DNA of 64,000 nt, from positions 62,001 to 126,000 of the forward strand of contig NZ_JAMXBH010000005.1 of the NCBI RefSeq assembly GCF_023913735.1, in the 5' to 3' direction. Below the pieces are notes generated by a model. It was not told the origin of the DNA, made no database searches, and saw only the letters and a list, made by a program, of their open reading frames with translations. This DNA comes from Pseudarthrobacter raffinosi. GTDB taxonomy: Bacteria > Actinomycetota > Actinomycetes > Actinomycetales > Micrococcaceae. Of the stretch, positions 7,879 through 16,497 are shown in pieces (positions within the stretch are counted from its first letter, which is position 1; every line of letters begins with the position of its first letter). Made by a program: the position numbers and the translations under genes.

Positions 7879-10563
7879 ATGACCTACGTCAACAGTTTGG
7901 CCGATGTGGGAGCAGCCGACATCGCCATGGCCGGCGGCAAGGCCGTGGGACTGGGCGGCCTCCTTCTGGCCGGGCTGCCCGTCCCCCCGGGGTTTGTGCT
8001 GAACACCGCAGCTTATTCGCACTTTGTGGAAACCAACCACAATGAGGCACGCATCCAGGAACTGGCAACTGTGCCGCCGGATGCCACGCCACAGGACTAC
8101 GAGGACGCCTCGGAGCGGATCCGAACCCTGTTCACGGCCGGCACCATGTCGGCCGCCGTCGCAGCGGAACTCGGCGCCGCCTACGGGCGTCTTGGCGACG
8201 CGCGTCTCGATGACGGCGGGGAAACAGCCGTCGCGGTGCGTTCCTCCGCCACGGCCGAGGACCTCGCCGCAGCCAGCTTCGCCGGGCAACAGGAAACCTA
8301 CCTGAATGTCCGCGGGGCCGAGGCGCTGGCCGCGGCCGTGATCGATTGCTGGGCCTCCCTGTGGACGGCGCGGGCCATGGCCTACAGGGCCCGCGAAGGC
8401 ATCGGACCGGACTCGGTGCGGCTCGCCGTGGTGGTCCAGCGGATGGTCCAGGCCGACGCCGCCGGGGTGATGTTCACCGCCAACCCGGCCAACAGGCGCC
8501 GCGACCAGATCGCCATCAGTGCCGCGTGGGGACTGGGCGAATCCGTGGTCAGCGGGTCGGTCACCACGGATGACCTCGTGGTCGACGCCGGGACTGGCAC
8601 CGTGGTGTCGCGGCACACGGCCGACAAGGCGGTTATGACTGTCTACGCTGAGCACGGCACCCGGGAGCAGCCGGTGGCGGCAGCCCGCCGTCGTGCGCCC
8701 GTACTGGACGACCGGGCCGCAGCCGAGCTCGCCGGCTACGGGACGCGGAGTGCGGATCATTTCGGGGCACCGCAGGACATCGAGTGGGCGCGGGCCGGGG
8801 GCGAGTTTTTCATCCTGCAATCCCGGCCCATCACCGCGCTCCCCGAACCGGCGGCCGACATCCCGGACACCTGGCCCGTGCCGTACCCGAAGGGGATGTA
8901 CTTCAGGGCGAGCATCGTGGAACAGTTGCCCGACCCGCTCTCGCCGCTGTTTGCCGACCTCATTGACGGCTCGGTGTCCAGGTCGCTGCGAGCCTTGATG
9001 AACGAGGCCGTCGGCACGAACGTCATCCGCGAGGACGACGTGGGGCTGCCCACCATCAACGGCTACGCCTATTACTACTACCGCACCTCCGGAATGTGGC
9101 GGGTAATGGGCAGGGCGCTGACGGCGGTACGCGCACTGGCCCGCGGCCAGGCGCACATGGGAGTGGCCGGCTGGCGCGAATTCTCGCATCCCCGCTACGA
9201 ACGCGTGATCAAAGACTGGCAGGCGAAGCCCGCCGCGGAGCTCTCCGGTGCGGAACTGCTGGACGGCGTGCAGGCGCTGCTGGACGCCGGCACCGTGTAC
9301 TACACAGCCGTGCAGTCAGTCATTGCGCTCGCCGCGACCAGCGAAATCTCCTTCGGTGCGTATTACGACAAGTTCGTCCGCCGCGAGGGGGATCCCCCCG
9401 CCCTGACGTTCATCCTCGGCTACGACAGCGAACCCATCCGGGCGGAGAAGTCTCTGTACGACCTGGCAGCCTGGGCCCGCGGCGTCCCTGGGCTCGCCGC
9501 GGCGATCCTCCATGAACCGACGACGGCGTTGGCCGAGTCCCAGCGCACGGGGTTCCCGCCTGCCGGGTTCAGTGAGCCGTTGTGGCAGTTGTGGCGTCCT
9601 CGCTTCCAGGACCACCTCGGCCGGTTCGGCCATGCGGTGTACAACCTGGACTTCGCCAGCCCCGTGCCAGCCGACGATCCGTCAGCGTTGCTGGGCGCGG
9701 TGAAGTTCTATCTGCGGGGGCAAGGTGCTGACCCGCACGAGCGGCAGCGGCTGTCGGCCGCCCGCCGGGAGGACGAAACCAGCCGGATCAGCACCCGGCT
9801 CGGGCCGCGCCGCCGGGCCGCGTTCCTCCGTTTGCTCCGGTGGGCACAGAACACCGCGCCGATCCGCGAGGATGCCTTGGCCGACGTCGGTCTGGCCTGG
9901 CCGCTGCTGCGGCGGATGCTGCTGGAACTGGGACAGCGGCTGGTGGACTCCGCTGTCATCACCGAGCCCGCCGACGTGTTCTGGCTGCGGCACCAGGAGC
10001 TGCGCAGCGCCATCGAGTTCGGACTGGCCGCGCCGGGCACCCCGGCGGCCGTGGCCATTACCGGAGCGAACCGCCCCGTCCGCGCCGCCGCGGTTGAGGA
10101 GCGCAAGATGCTGTGGCGGGGCCAGGTGAAGGCCGCTGCCCCGCAACTGCTCCCGGAGAGCCGGTGGATGGAAAAGGCCTTCGGGTCCATGATGCCTGCA
10201 GGCTCGCAGCACCAACTCGGCGACATCATCAAGGGCACGGGCGCGAGCCCGGGCCGGGTCAGCGCTCCGGCCCGCGTCCTGCGGGGGCCCCAGGATTTCG
10301 CCCTGATGGAGCCCGGAGAGGTCCTGGTGGCCCGCATCACCACGCCCGCCTGGACCTCGCTGTTCGCGATGGCCTCCGCCGTGGTGACCGATGTGGGCGG
10401 CCCGTTGAGCCACAGCTCCATCGTGGCCCGGGAGTACGGCATCCCGGCCGTGCTCGGCACCGGAGTTGCCACCCAGCGGCTCACCAGCGGCCAGCAGATC
10501 CGCGTCGACGGCGACGCCGGCACCGTCACGATCGAGCATCCAAGCCCTACGCAGGAGCCGTGA
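7879..10563 (+). CDS. rifampin phosphotransferase-like PEP synthase-family enzyme
   Basis: 894 residues with the three-domain order of rifampin phosphotransferase (Rph) and related PEP-utilising enzymes. Residues 1-330 are an ATP-grasp PEP/pyruvate-binding domain (GGKAVGLGGLLLAGLPVPPGF, VRSSATAEDLAAASFAGQQE, FILQSRPITALPEP). The middle (about 340-780) is a divergent helical domain, the rifampin-binding part in Rph. The C-terminus is the swivelling phosphohistidine domain with GGPLSHSSIVAREYGIPAVLG; His845 should carry the phosphate. Length is close to Rph (about 865). An AAGGA ribosome-binding site precedes the ATG. No rifamycin-associated element is visible upstream, so induction by rifamycin is not supported and the true substrate may differ. 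Confidence 0.82.
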   Translation: MTYVNSLADVGAADIAMAGGKAVGLGGLLLAGLPVPPGFVLNTAAYSHFVETNHNEARIQELATVPPDATPQDYEDASERIRTLFTAGTMSAAVAAELGAAYGRLGDARLDDGGETAVAVRSSATAEDLAAASFAGQQETYLNVRGAEALAAAVIDCWASLWTARAMAYRAREGIGPDSVRLAVVVQRMVQADAAGVMFTANPANRRRDQIAISAAWGLGESVVSGSVTTDDLVVDAGTGTVVSRHTADKAVMTVYAEHGTREQPVAAARRRAPVLDDRAAAELAGYGTRSADHFGAPQDIEWARAGGEFFILQSRPITALPEPAADIPDTWPVPYPKGMYFRASIVEQLPDPLSPLFADLIDGSVSRSLRALMNEAVGTNVIREDDVGLPTINGYAYYYYRTSGMWRVMGRALTAVRALARGQAHMGVAGWREFSHPRYERVIKDWQAKPAAELSGAELLDGVQALLDAGTVYYTAVQSVIALAATSEISFGAYYDKFVRREGDPPALTFILGYDSEPIRAEKSLYDLAAWARGVPGLAAAILHEPTTALAESQRTGFPPAGFSEPLWQLWRPRFQDHLGRFGHAVYNLDFASPVPADDPSALLGAVKFYLRGQGADPHERQRLSAARREDETSRISTRLGPRRRAAFLRLLRWAQNTAPIREDALADVGLAWPLLRRMLLELGQRLVDSAVITEPADVFWLRHQELRSAIEFGLAAPGTPAAVAITGANRPVRAAAVEERKMLWRGQVKAAAPQLLPESRWMEKAFGSMMPAGSQHQLGDIIKGTGASPGRVSAPARVLRGPQDFALMEPGEVLVARITTPAWTSLFAMASAVVTDVGGPLSHSSIVAREYGIPAVLGTGVATQRLTSGQQIRVDGDAGTVTIEHPSPTQEP

Positions 10564-10583
10564 CCGGGTGGCATGATGGGCGC

Positions 10584-11165
10584 ATGAGCCGAGTCACGTG
10601 CGACCTGACCATCTCCCTCGACGGCTTTGTCGCCGGCCCGAACCAAAGCCCGGCGGAGCCGCTGGGCGAGGGCGGCGAGCTCCTGCACCGGTGGATGTTC
10701 GAGGAACCCGAGGCCAACGCGGCCGCGATCGAAGGCATCCTCGCTTCCGGCGCCTACATCATGGGACGGAACATGTTCGCAGGTCCCGGGGCGTGGGATG
10801 AGGACTGGCGGGGCGAGGAGCCGCCCTATCACGCACCGGTTTTCGTTCTCACCCATCAGCCACGCGAGCCCCTGCAGATGCAGGGCGGCACCACGTTCAA
10901 CTTCGTGACCGACGGCATCGAATCGGCACTGGCCCAGGCACGGGAGGCCGCCGGCAGCAAGGACGTGGCCATTGCCGGCGGAGCGCAGACCGCCCAGCAA
11001 TACCTATCGGCGGGGCTGATCGACGAGCTGCGGCTCCACACCGCGCCCATCATCCTGGGGGCGGGCGAACGGCTGCTCGACGGCGTCGCGAACCTCACGC
11101 TGGAGCCGACAGAAGTGAGCGGCACCGCCCTCGTCACGCATGTGCGCTACCGGGTGATCCGCTGA
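10584..11165 (+). CDS. dihydrofolate reductase-family protein (RibD C-terminal fold)
   Basis: 193 residues, full length for the RibD-C/DHFR-like family of NADPH-dependent reductases of unknown substrate. Typical motifs: the N-terminal SLDGFVAGPNQSP, ASGAYIMGRNMF, and the cofactor-binding segment KDVAIAGGAQTAQQYLSAGL followed by DELRLHTAPIILGAGERLLDG. The ATG at 10584 sits 20 bp after the preceding stop. An 85-base stretch (10956-11040) recurs without a mismatch in a relic at 23147-23231, so this gene has been duplicated or has converted sequence with a decayed copy. Confidence 0.87.
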   Translation: MSRVTCDLTISLDGFVAGPNQSPAEPLGEGGELLHRWMFEEPEANAAAIEGILASGAYIMGRNMFAGPGAWDEDWRGEEPPYHAPVFVLTHQPREPLQMQGGTTFNFVTDGIESALAQAREAAGSKDVAIAGGAQTAQQYLSAGLIDELRLHTAPIILGAGERLLDGVANLTLEPTEVSGTALVTHVRYRVIR

Positions 11166-11295
11166 AAACTGATGCTCGATCTGCATCAGGACCACGGCCA
11201 AGCTAGGCCCCAAGTGTCGCCGGCACGGCCCGGTCGAATGGTCCGCTGCCCCTGATCCGATCGACCACCTCAGTTCCGCGGACGCCTCACTTGCC

Positions 11296-11802
11296 GTGCT
11301 CCTTGGTGTGCTGCGCAAGCTCACGCCGGAGGACCGCGACAAGCCCACGCCGAGCGAGGCGTTCACCGCCCACGAGCTGCTTGAGCACCTGTCCGGATCG
11401 CTCAGAAACATGGGCACCGCCCTCGGTGCCGACATCACGGACCGCAGAGATGCTGCACCCGAGGTCCGGATCGCCGAACTGGCGCAACCCGTACTGGAAG
11501 CCTTCGCCCGCCGCGGCGTTGACGGAACCATCGATATGGGCTTCGCCGAGCTCCCCGCGACTATGGTGGCCGGCATCCTGAACCTCGAACTGCTCGTGCA
11601 TGCGTGGGACTTCGCGAAGGCAAGCGGCCAGCAGCTGGCCGTGTCCGACGTCGTCACCGACTACGTGGAAGGGCTGGCCCTGGCGACGATCTCCGAACAG
11701 GTCCGCTCCGGTGGCAGCTTCGCACCCGCCCAACCCGTCGCGGAGACCGCCGGCAGCCTCGAGCGTCTCATCGCCTTCACCGGCCGGACCGTCACAGTCT
11801 GA
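11296..11802 (+). CDS. TIGR03086-type mycothiol/DinB-like metal-binding protein, 5' end damaged
   Basis: 168 residues from a GTG start. The sequence matches the TIGR03086 branch of the DinB/maleylpyruvate isomerase N-terminal superfamily: HELLEHLSGSLRNMG, ELPATMVAGILNLELLVHAWDFA, and a typical C-terminus. Members are helical bundles that bind a divalent metal through His residues; many are thiol transferases. In-frame sequence upstream of the GTG (DPIDHLSSADASLAVL, about 11251-11298) looks like the normal N-terminus, but no ATG, GTG or TTG exists there before a stop at 11170. The native start seems lost, so the product may be shortened or the gene decaying. Confidence 0.65.
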   Translation: MLLGVLRKLTPEDRDKPTPSEAFTAHELLEHLSGSLRNMGTALGADITDRRDAAPEVRIAELAQPVLEAFARRGVDGTIDMGFAELPATMVAGILNLELLVHAWDFAKASGQQLAVSDVVTDYVEGLALATISEQVRSGGSFAPAQPVAETAGSLERLIAFTGRTVTV

Positions 11803-11855
11803 CCGTTTCCGCCAGGCAAACAACAGAAACAGCAATCACGAAAGAAGGACCGAAA

Positions 11856-12191
11856 ATGTCAAAGTTTCTCTTTGTTTACCACGCCCCGATGACTCCCGCA
11901 GAGGCCGCGCCGGCACCGGAAGACATGGCAGCCGTTATGGCGGAGTGGAACGCCTGGGCTGCCAAAGTCGGCGACGGGATGGTCGACTTCGGAACCCCGC
12001 TGGCCAACGGCGTCCGCGTTTCGCCCGGCGGAGCCACGGCACCGAGCCAGCGCGAGGTCGCCGGCTACAGCCTCATCGAGGCCGAGAACGTCGAAGCAGC
12101 CTTGGAGCTCGCCAAGCAGCACCCGCACCTGAACATGCCAGGTGGCTGCGAAATCGAGGTCCACGAGGCCCAGCAGATCCCCGGAATGTAG
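11856..12191 (+). CDS. YCII-related domain protein
   Basis: 111 residues: a complete YCII-like ferredoxin-fold protein (MSKFLFVYHAPMTPAE, SPGGATAPSQREVAGYSLIE, AKQHPHLNMPGGCEIEVHE). The family is small and usually dimeric, with a conserved His-Asp proposed as catalytic in some members; it is often seen near ECF sigma factors. Strong AAGGA ribosome-binding site. It lies 53 bp after the DinB-like gene and may be co-transcribed with it. Function unknown. Confidence 0.83.
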   Translation: MSKFLFVYHAPMTPAEAAPAPEDMAAVMAEWNAWAAKVGDGMVDFGTPLANGVRVSPGGATAPSQREVAGYSLIEAENVEAALELAKQHPHLNMPGGCEIEVHEAQQIPGM

Positions 12192-12279
12192 TCCTGGCTC
12201 CCTATGGATTAGGCCGGTGTCCGCCGCCCTTCACGGCAGCGGCGGGCACCGGCGACGCACAGATTGGAATTCCCATGTC

Positions 12280-12564
12280 ATGAGCATCGACGGAACCGCG
12301 ACAACAAGAGTCACGACTTTCAGCCGGACATTCACCCTGAAAATCAAGGAATTTTCACCGACTGCACGGCTGGCACGGGGTGACGCGCTCGGAACCCGCG
12401 TCTACACTCTCAAGGAAACCGGCCCAGGAAAGACCCGTTTCGAGATGTCTGAACGTATCGGCGGGCCGGTGTTTCCGCTGTTCGCGAGCAAGATTCCGTC
12501 CTTCGACGCCAGCTTCTCCCAGTTCACCTCCGACCTGAAAGCGGCAGCCGAAGCGAAGGGCTGA
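12280..12564 (+). CDS. SRPBCC-domain protein, C-terminal half only
   Basis: 94 residues matching the C-terminal half of START-like SRPBCC proteins: FTLKIKEFSPTARLARGDALG, ETGPGKTRFEMSERIGGPVF, SKIPSFDASFSQFTSDL. Full-length members have about 150 residues and begin with a first beta strand and helix pair not found here in any frame, so this is probably a 5'-truncated gene. A start at 12280 is possible but no good ribosome-binding site is seen. Confidence 0.55.
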   Translation: MSIDGTATTRVTTFSRTFTLKIKEFSPTARLARGDALGTRVYTLKETGPGKTRFEMSERIGGPVFPLFASKIPSFDASFSQFTSDLKAAAEAKG

Positions 12565-12655
12565 TTCGATGGACTGATCCGCGCAACCCGGACCCTCACC
12601 GGGGTTTCCATAGGCGAAACTCTACCGAGGGCGGCCCGGGGCGTAGCCTGAATCT

Positions 12656-13477
12656 ATGGACTCCGAAGTCCGCGATCTCAGGCTCCACACCGGCATCACG
12701 GTGCCGTGCCTCGTCCACGGCGACGGCGACGCAAAGCCGGTGCTGCTGCTGCACGCGTGGGGCGAATCCCGCGGCAGCTTTGACCGCCTGATTCCCCTGT
12801 TGACCGGTTTCCGGGTCTACGCGCCGGACCTCCGCGGGCAAGGCGAGGCGGACAAACCGGAGCGCGGCTACTCCCTGGCGGAACAGGCCGAGGACGCAGC
12901 CGCAATCCTGGAGGCCCTCAACGTGCCGAGCGCCGTCGTCGTCGGCTCCTCAAGCGGCGGCTACGTTGCCCAGCAGCTCGCCATTGCCCACCCACAAAAG
13001 GTCGCTGCACTGGTGCTGGTGGGTGCTCCCTGGAGCCTCCACGGGCGGACCGCCTTCGCAGACGAAGTGGACGCCCTGGCTGACCCCCTCGACGAGGACT
13101 GGGTACGGGCGTCCCTGGCCTGGTTTCCCCTGCTGCACGAGGTTCCCGCCTGGTACATCGAGGACCGCGTGCGCGACGGTCTCAGGATGCCGGCCCATAT
13201 GTGGAAAGGCATCCTGAACGGGCTGTGCGAGGCCACGCCACCCACGGAAACGGGAACCATCCACGCCCCCACGCTGATCCTGTGGGGCGCCCAGGACAGC
13301 TTGCTGCCACGCCGCGACCAGGAAACCCTGGCGGCCCGGATCCCCGGCTCCGTGCTGAAGGTCTACCCCGATGTGGGGCACCCGGTGCTGTGGGAGTGCC
13401 CGGAACAGGTCGCAGAAGATACGACGGCGTTCCTCGCCTCCCTCTTTGACGCCCGCAAGCCATCGGACGTACTGTGA
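12656..13477 (+). CDS. alpha/beta-fold hydrolase
   Basis: 273 residues, a complete alpha/beta hydrolase. Visible elements are an oxyanion-hole region LLLHAWGES, the nucleophile elbow VGSSSGGYVAQQLA with Ser99, a cap region (residues 125-195), the acid in ILWGAQDSLLP and the catalytic His in YPDVGHPVLWECPEQV. Substrate unknown; the sequence class includes esterases and epoxide hydrolase-like enzymes. Its stop overlaps the GTG of the methyltransferase downstream by 4 bp, so the pair is translationally coupled. A frameshifted, 5'-truncated paralogue lies at 25503-25998. Confidence 0.88.
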   Translation: MDSEVRDLRLHTGITVPCLVHGDGDAKPVLLLHAWGESRGSFDRLIPLLTGFRVYAPDLRGQGEADKPERGYSLAEQAEDAAAILEALNVPSAVVVGSSSGGYVAQQLAIAHPQKVAALVLVGAPWSLHGRTAFADEVDALADPLDEDWVRASLAWFPLLHEVPAWYIEDRVRDGLRMPAHMWKGILNGLCEATPPTETGTIHAPTLILWGAQDSLLPRRDQETLAARIPGSVLKVYPDVGHPVLWECPEQVAEDTTAFLASLFDARKPSDVL

Positions 13478-14046
13478 CGGCCCGTTCTGCAAGCTCGCCA
13501 GCCAGGCGGTTGAAGGAGGTTTACGACAACCTCCCGCTGCCACTGCCTATCGTGGCCGCGCTGGCCCTGGATCTCCTCCTTGACCGGGTCCGTCCAATGC
13601 CGCTTCCCGGCTCCCGCTCCCTCCACCGGATAGCGGGGGCGGCACTGCTGCTCGCCGGCGTCGGCCTGAATCTTTGGGCGCTGGCTGAACGGCGACGCCG
13701 CTCGGCGGGCCCCTTCGCGCTGGAGCGGCCGGTGGAGCTGGTCATCACCGGCCCGTATGCAATCACCCGCCATCCGATGTATGTCGGCTGGTGGCTCATC
13801 CAACTGGGCGCGGGAACCTTGGCCGGTTCATCATGGGTCCTCGCGACGCTGCCGGCCGAATTGCTTGTGGAACACCGCTTTGTCCTCGGCGAAGAGACCA
13901 TGCTGGCCGAGCTCTTCGGACGGTCCTACCGTGATTACGCGAAAAAGGTTCCGCGCTACCTCGGGTTCCCGATGAGGCACAGTCCGCCAGATGCATTGCC
14001 CTGCAAAGTGCCGGGGCATTGCTTGCGCGGCGGGCTCGCTATTTAG
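13474..14046 (+). CDS. isoprenylcysteine/phospholipid methyltransferase-family membrane protein
   Basis: 190 residues. Starts with GTG inside the hydrolase stop (GTGA). About four hydrophobic helices, then the SAM-binding signature of the ICMT/PEMT group: VITGPYAITRHPMYVGWWLI and later EETMLAELFGRSYRDYAKKV followed by PRYLGF. Bacterial members methylate small hydrophobic or lipid substrates at the membrane; the true acceptor is unknown. The last 20 residues (SPPDALPCKVPGHC...) are not typical and may be a shifted or extended end. Confidence 0.78.
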   Translation: MTARSASSPARRLKEVYDNLPLPLPIVAALALDLLLDRVRPMPLPGSRSLHRIAGAALLLAGVGLNLWALAERRRRSAGPFALERPVELVITGPYAITRHPMYVGWWLIQLGAGTLAGSSWVLATLPAELLVEHRFVLGEETMLAELFGRSYRDYAKKVPRYLGFPMRHSPPDALPCKVPGHCLRGGLAI

Positions 14047-14088
14047 CGGCAAGAGAACTCTTCAACGGGCATCGCGGGCGGCACTTCC

Positions 14089-14964
14089 TTAGTTCCGGCG
14101 GTGCCGGTGATGACTTTCGTAGCTTTGGAACACTTCTGAGGAGGTTTGGCCGGTGTGTCCGAATTTTCCGCGGAGGACCTCGGCCAGGTCATCCAAGGCC
14201 GCGTGCATCATCCGTCCGGCGAATTGCAGGTCGATGTTCGTGCTTGCCTGCGCTTCTGAGGCCAGTTGGTGCGCATAGGCGACGGTGGCCGGCAGTGATC
14301 CTCTCTGCTGCGCTTCGTGGAAGTAGTACGTTTCGTTGAACGCCAGCAGGTCCATGCTGACCGTGGCTACACTTCTGGCGAATGATTCGAGCAAGGCAGC
14401 GGCATGTCCGGATTCCAACGTCGACATGCCTTGCGGCCCGGCGGCCTGCCTGAACAGGTTCAGCTCGTGGGCAAGGGCGCGGCGTCGGCTGAGGGCGGGG
14501 TACATCTGCAGAATCCAGGAGACCGTGGCCGTAAGCAACCCGAATCCTGTGACGGCCTGTGCAGCGACGACGAACCGAAGTAATGGCGCCGCCGGAACTA
14601 TCTCACCGAAGCCGACCGTGGAGAGGCTGACCATCGAGATATACATGGCCTCGGCAAGGTCCCCTCCCTGGGGGACGCCCGCTGCGTAGACGAACCCGTC
14701 CGGTAAATGCGGTAAATACACCAGTGCCCATCCCATGATGGACAAGGACGCCCAGGCGCCGATCACCGCCGCCATGGCGGCGGGTGCCGCGACAGTGGAG
14801 GCCCGGCCGGCGAATCGTCGGGACAGGAGCCACAGTGCACGCATGATCAGCCTGCACACGGGTCCCGTGCCGTGAGGATAGAGGAGCGTGTGAAAGACAT
14901 CTGCGGCCATCAGCAGAATCAGTCCCGCACCGATGACCGTCAGCACAACGTCCGCAAAGTCCAT
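14089..14964 (-). CDS. two-transmembrane potassium channel-like protein
   Basis: 291 residues. The selectivity filter is in SLSTVGFGEIVPAAPLLRFV (T-V-G-F-G), preceded by a pore helix and flanked by hydrophobic helices at about 5-25, 60-85 and 130-150. The long C-terminal half is soluble and helical, without an evident RCK nucleotide-binding motif. This is the ion_trans_2 channel architecture. A good AAGGTGA ribosome-binding site precedes the ATG. The gene is convergent with the methyltransferase at 13474 and stands alone. Confidence 0.83.
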   Translation of the reverse strand: MDFADVVLTVIGAGLILLMAADVFHTLLYPHGTGPVCRLIMRALWLLSRRFAGRASTVAAPAAMAAVIGAWASLSIMGWALVYLPHLPDGFVYAAGVPQGGDLAEAMYISMVSLSTVGFGEIVPAAPLLRFVVAAQAVTGFGLLTATVSWILQMYPALSRRRALAHELNLFRQAAGPQGMSTLESGHAAALLESFARSVATVSMDLLAFNETYYFHEAQQRGSLPATVAYAHQLASEAQASTNIDLQFAGRMMHAALDDLAEVLRGKFGHTGQTSSEVFQSYESHHRHRRN

Positions 14965-15115
14965 GCTTCACCTTAGGCGTTGGGTAGCTGCCCCGGAGCA
15001 CCCAAGGCCCGGCAGGGATCGAATGCGACGGCGGGCACCCTTCAACTATTGAAAAGGGTGCGCCATGAAGGCACGCGGCCGGTGCCGCCTCTGCGGTCGG
15101 CATCACGGGTCGGCA

Positions 15116-16497
15116 TCACGCGGTGAGGTCACGGCGCCGGAGCCGGTAGGCAGCGATCCCTGCCCCGGCGAGGGCGATGACGGTCATGGTCAGGGCAGGC
15201 GCGGGGTTGAAGGCTTCGACTGGCATCGCCGCCGAGTGACGGAAAGGGCTCGCGTCCTGCAGCCAGGCCGGCAGGCGCAGAAGTTCACCGAACTGGCCCA
15301 GGACAAGGCCGGCGGCCAGCATGCCCCAACCCAGTGGAATACTCACTCTGGGTGCCGCTGCAAAGAGGACCGCGGTTGCCGCGACGAAGACGACGGCGGC
15401 CGGGACGTGCCCCAAAGCGGCGCCGACCAGCAGGCCTGGCGGGCCGTTTTCCGCTCCGGCCAGGGCAAGACCGATGGTGGCTGCGGTCCCGGCGACGACG
15501 GCCACCGCTACTGTCGAGGAGGCGGCGAGGATCAGGTTCGCGCCAAGCCACCGGGCCTTGGTTCTGGGTGCGGCAAGGAGAAGTTCGGCCCGGCCCTCGG
15601 CCTCTTCTGCACGGAGCCGCAGCACCGCCTGGATGCCGGCGGCTGCGGCGAGGACACCGGCGATGCCCAGCAAGGCTGCGGTGAAGACATCGATCATCCC
15701 TGCCCGGGCGCCCGGGACGAGCCGGTTGATCAGCTGCCGTAGTGAGTCATTGCCGCCGATCACGTCGCTGACCGCGGGCCCGAGGCCCCCAGCGATGCCA
15801 CCCAGGAGGGCTGCGGCGACGGACCAGCCGATCAGGGTGGGCAGCTGCTGGCGCCAGGCAAGGCCAAGGAACGAAGCACCCCCGGCCCCAGCGCGTTCCG
15901 GGCCCGCGCGTTCGGGCAGGAGGCTGGCGCCCAGATCCCTGCGGCTCCTGAGTACCATGACCGCACCGGCCAGGACGGCTGCGGCCGCGGTCAGGATCAG
16001 CAGCGGTGCGGGATCGGCGGCCGTGAAAGGCCGGGAACGCTGCCCCCATCCGATAGGCGAAAGAAGCGAAACCCACCCGCTGGTGACATGGGCCGGATCG
16101 GCGCCCCGCCAAGGATCAGGGTTGCCGTCAACGACGCGGCGCGCCGGACCGGTACGGACCCGACCAGCTCTGCCCGTCCGAGCTCTTCATCGGTGCGGGT
16201 ATGCCGGATGACCAGAAACGTGCTCATTAATCCTGCGAGCACGGCGGTGAAGGAATAGCCCTGGAAGAACACCAAAGCTCCGATACTGGTGCCGTCGGGC
16301 AGTCCGCGGATGAACCGGAACGCCGGGCTCGCCACAGACATTCCGATGATCGCAGCCCGCTCGGACTCGTCAGCGAACTCCGTGGCAACCGCCCCTGCGA
16401 TGGCAAACCCCAGAAAAGCGATGCCCAGAATCCATGCTGGCAGCACGATCCGGTCCCTGCGCGCCTGAATCAACAGCAAAGTCATGACTCCGGACAT
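15116..16497 (-). pseudogene. ABC exporter permease, internal deletion and frameshift
   Basis: The reading frame starting at 16497 gives the N-terminus of an ABC-2-like exporter permease (LVIRHTRTDEELGRAELVGS, typical of actinobacterial drug/antibiotic exporters) but leaves frame near 16100 and stops at 15997. The C-terminal half continues in another frame (GWVSLLSPIGWGQRSRPFTA, then RSRRDLGASLLPERAG) to a stop at 15116. The stretch that should link the halves, roughly 60-80 residues with two helices, is absent, so both a deletion and a frameshift are present. The intact ATPase gene overlaps the start codon. The transporter is probably inactive unless another permease substitutes. Confidence 0.82.

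Noticed and set aside
7774-9189. 471-codon antisense frame opposite the phosphotransferase
   Set aside because: Mirror of a well-supported gene with conserved domains; no motif or ribosome-binding site of its own.
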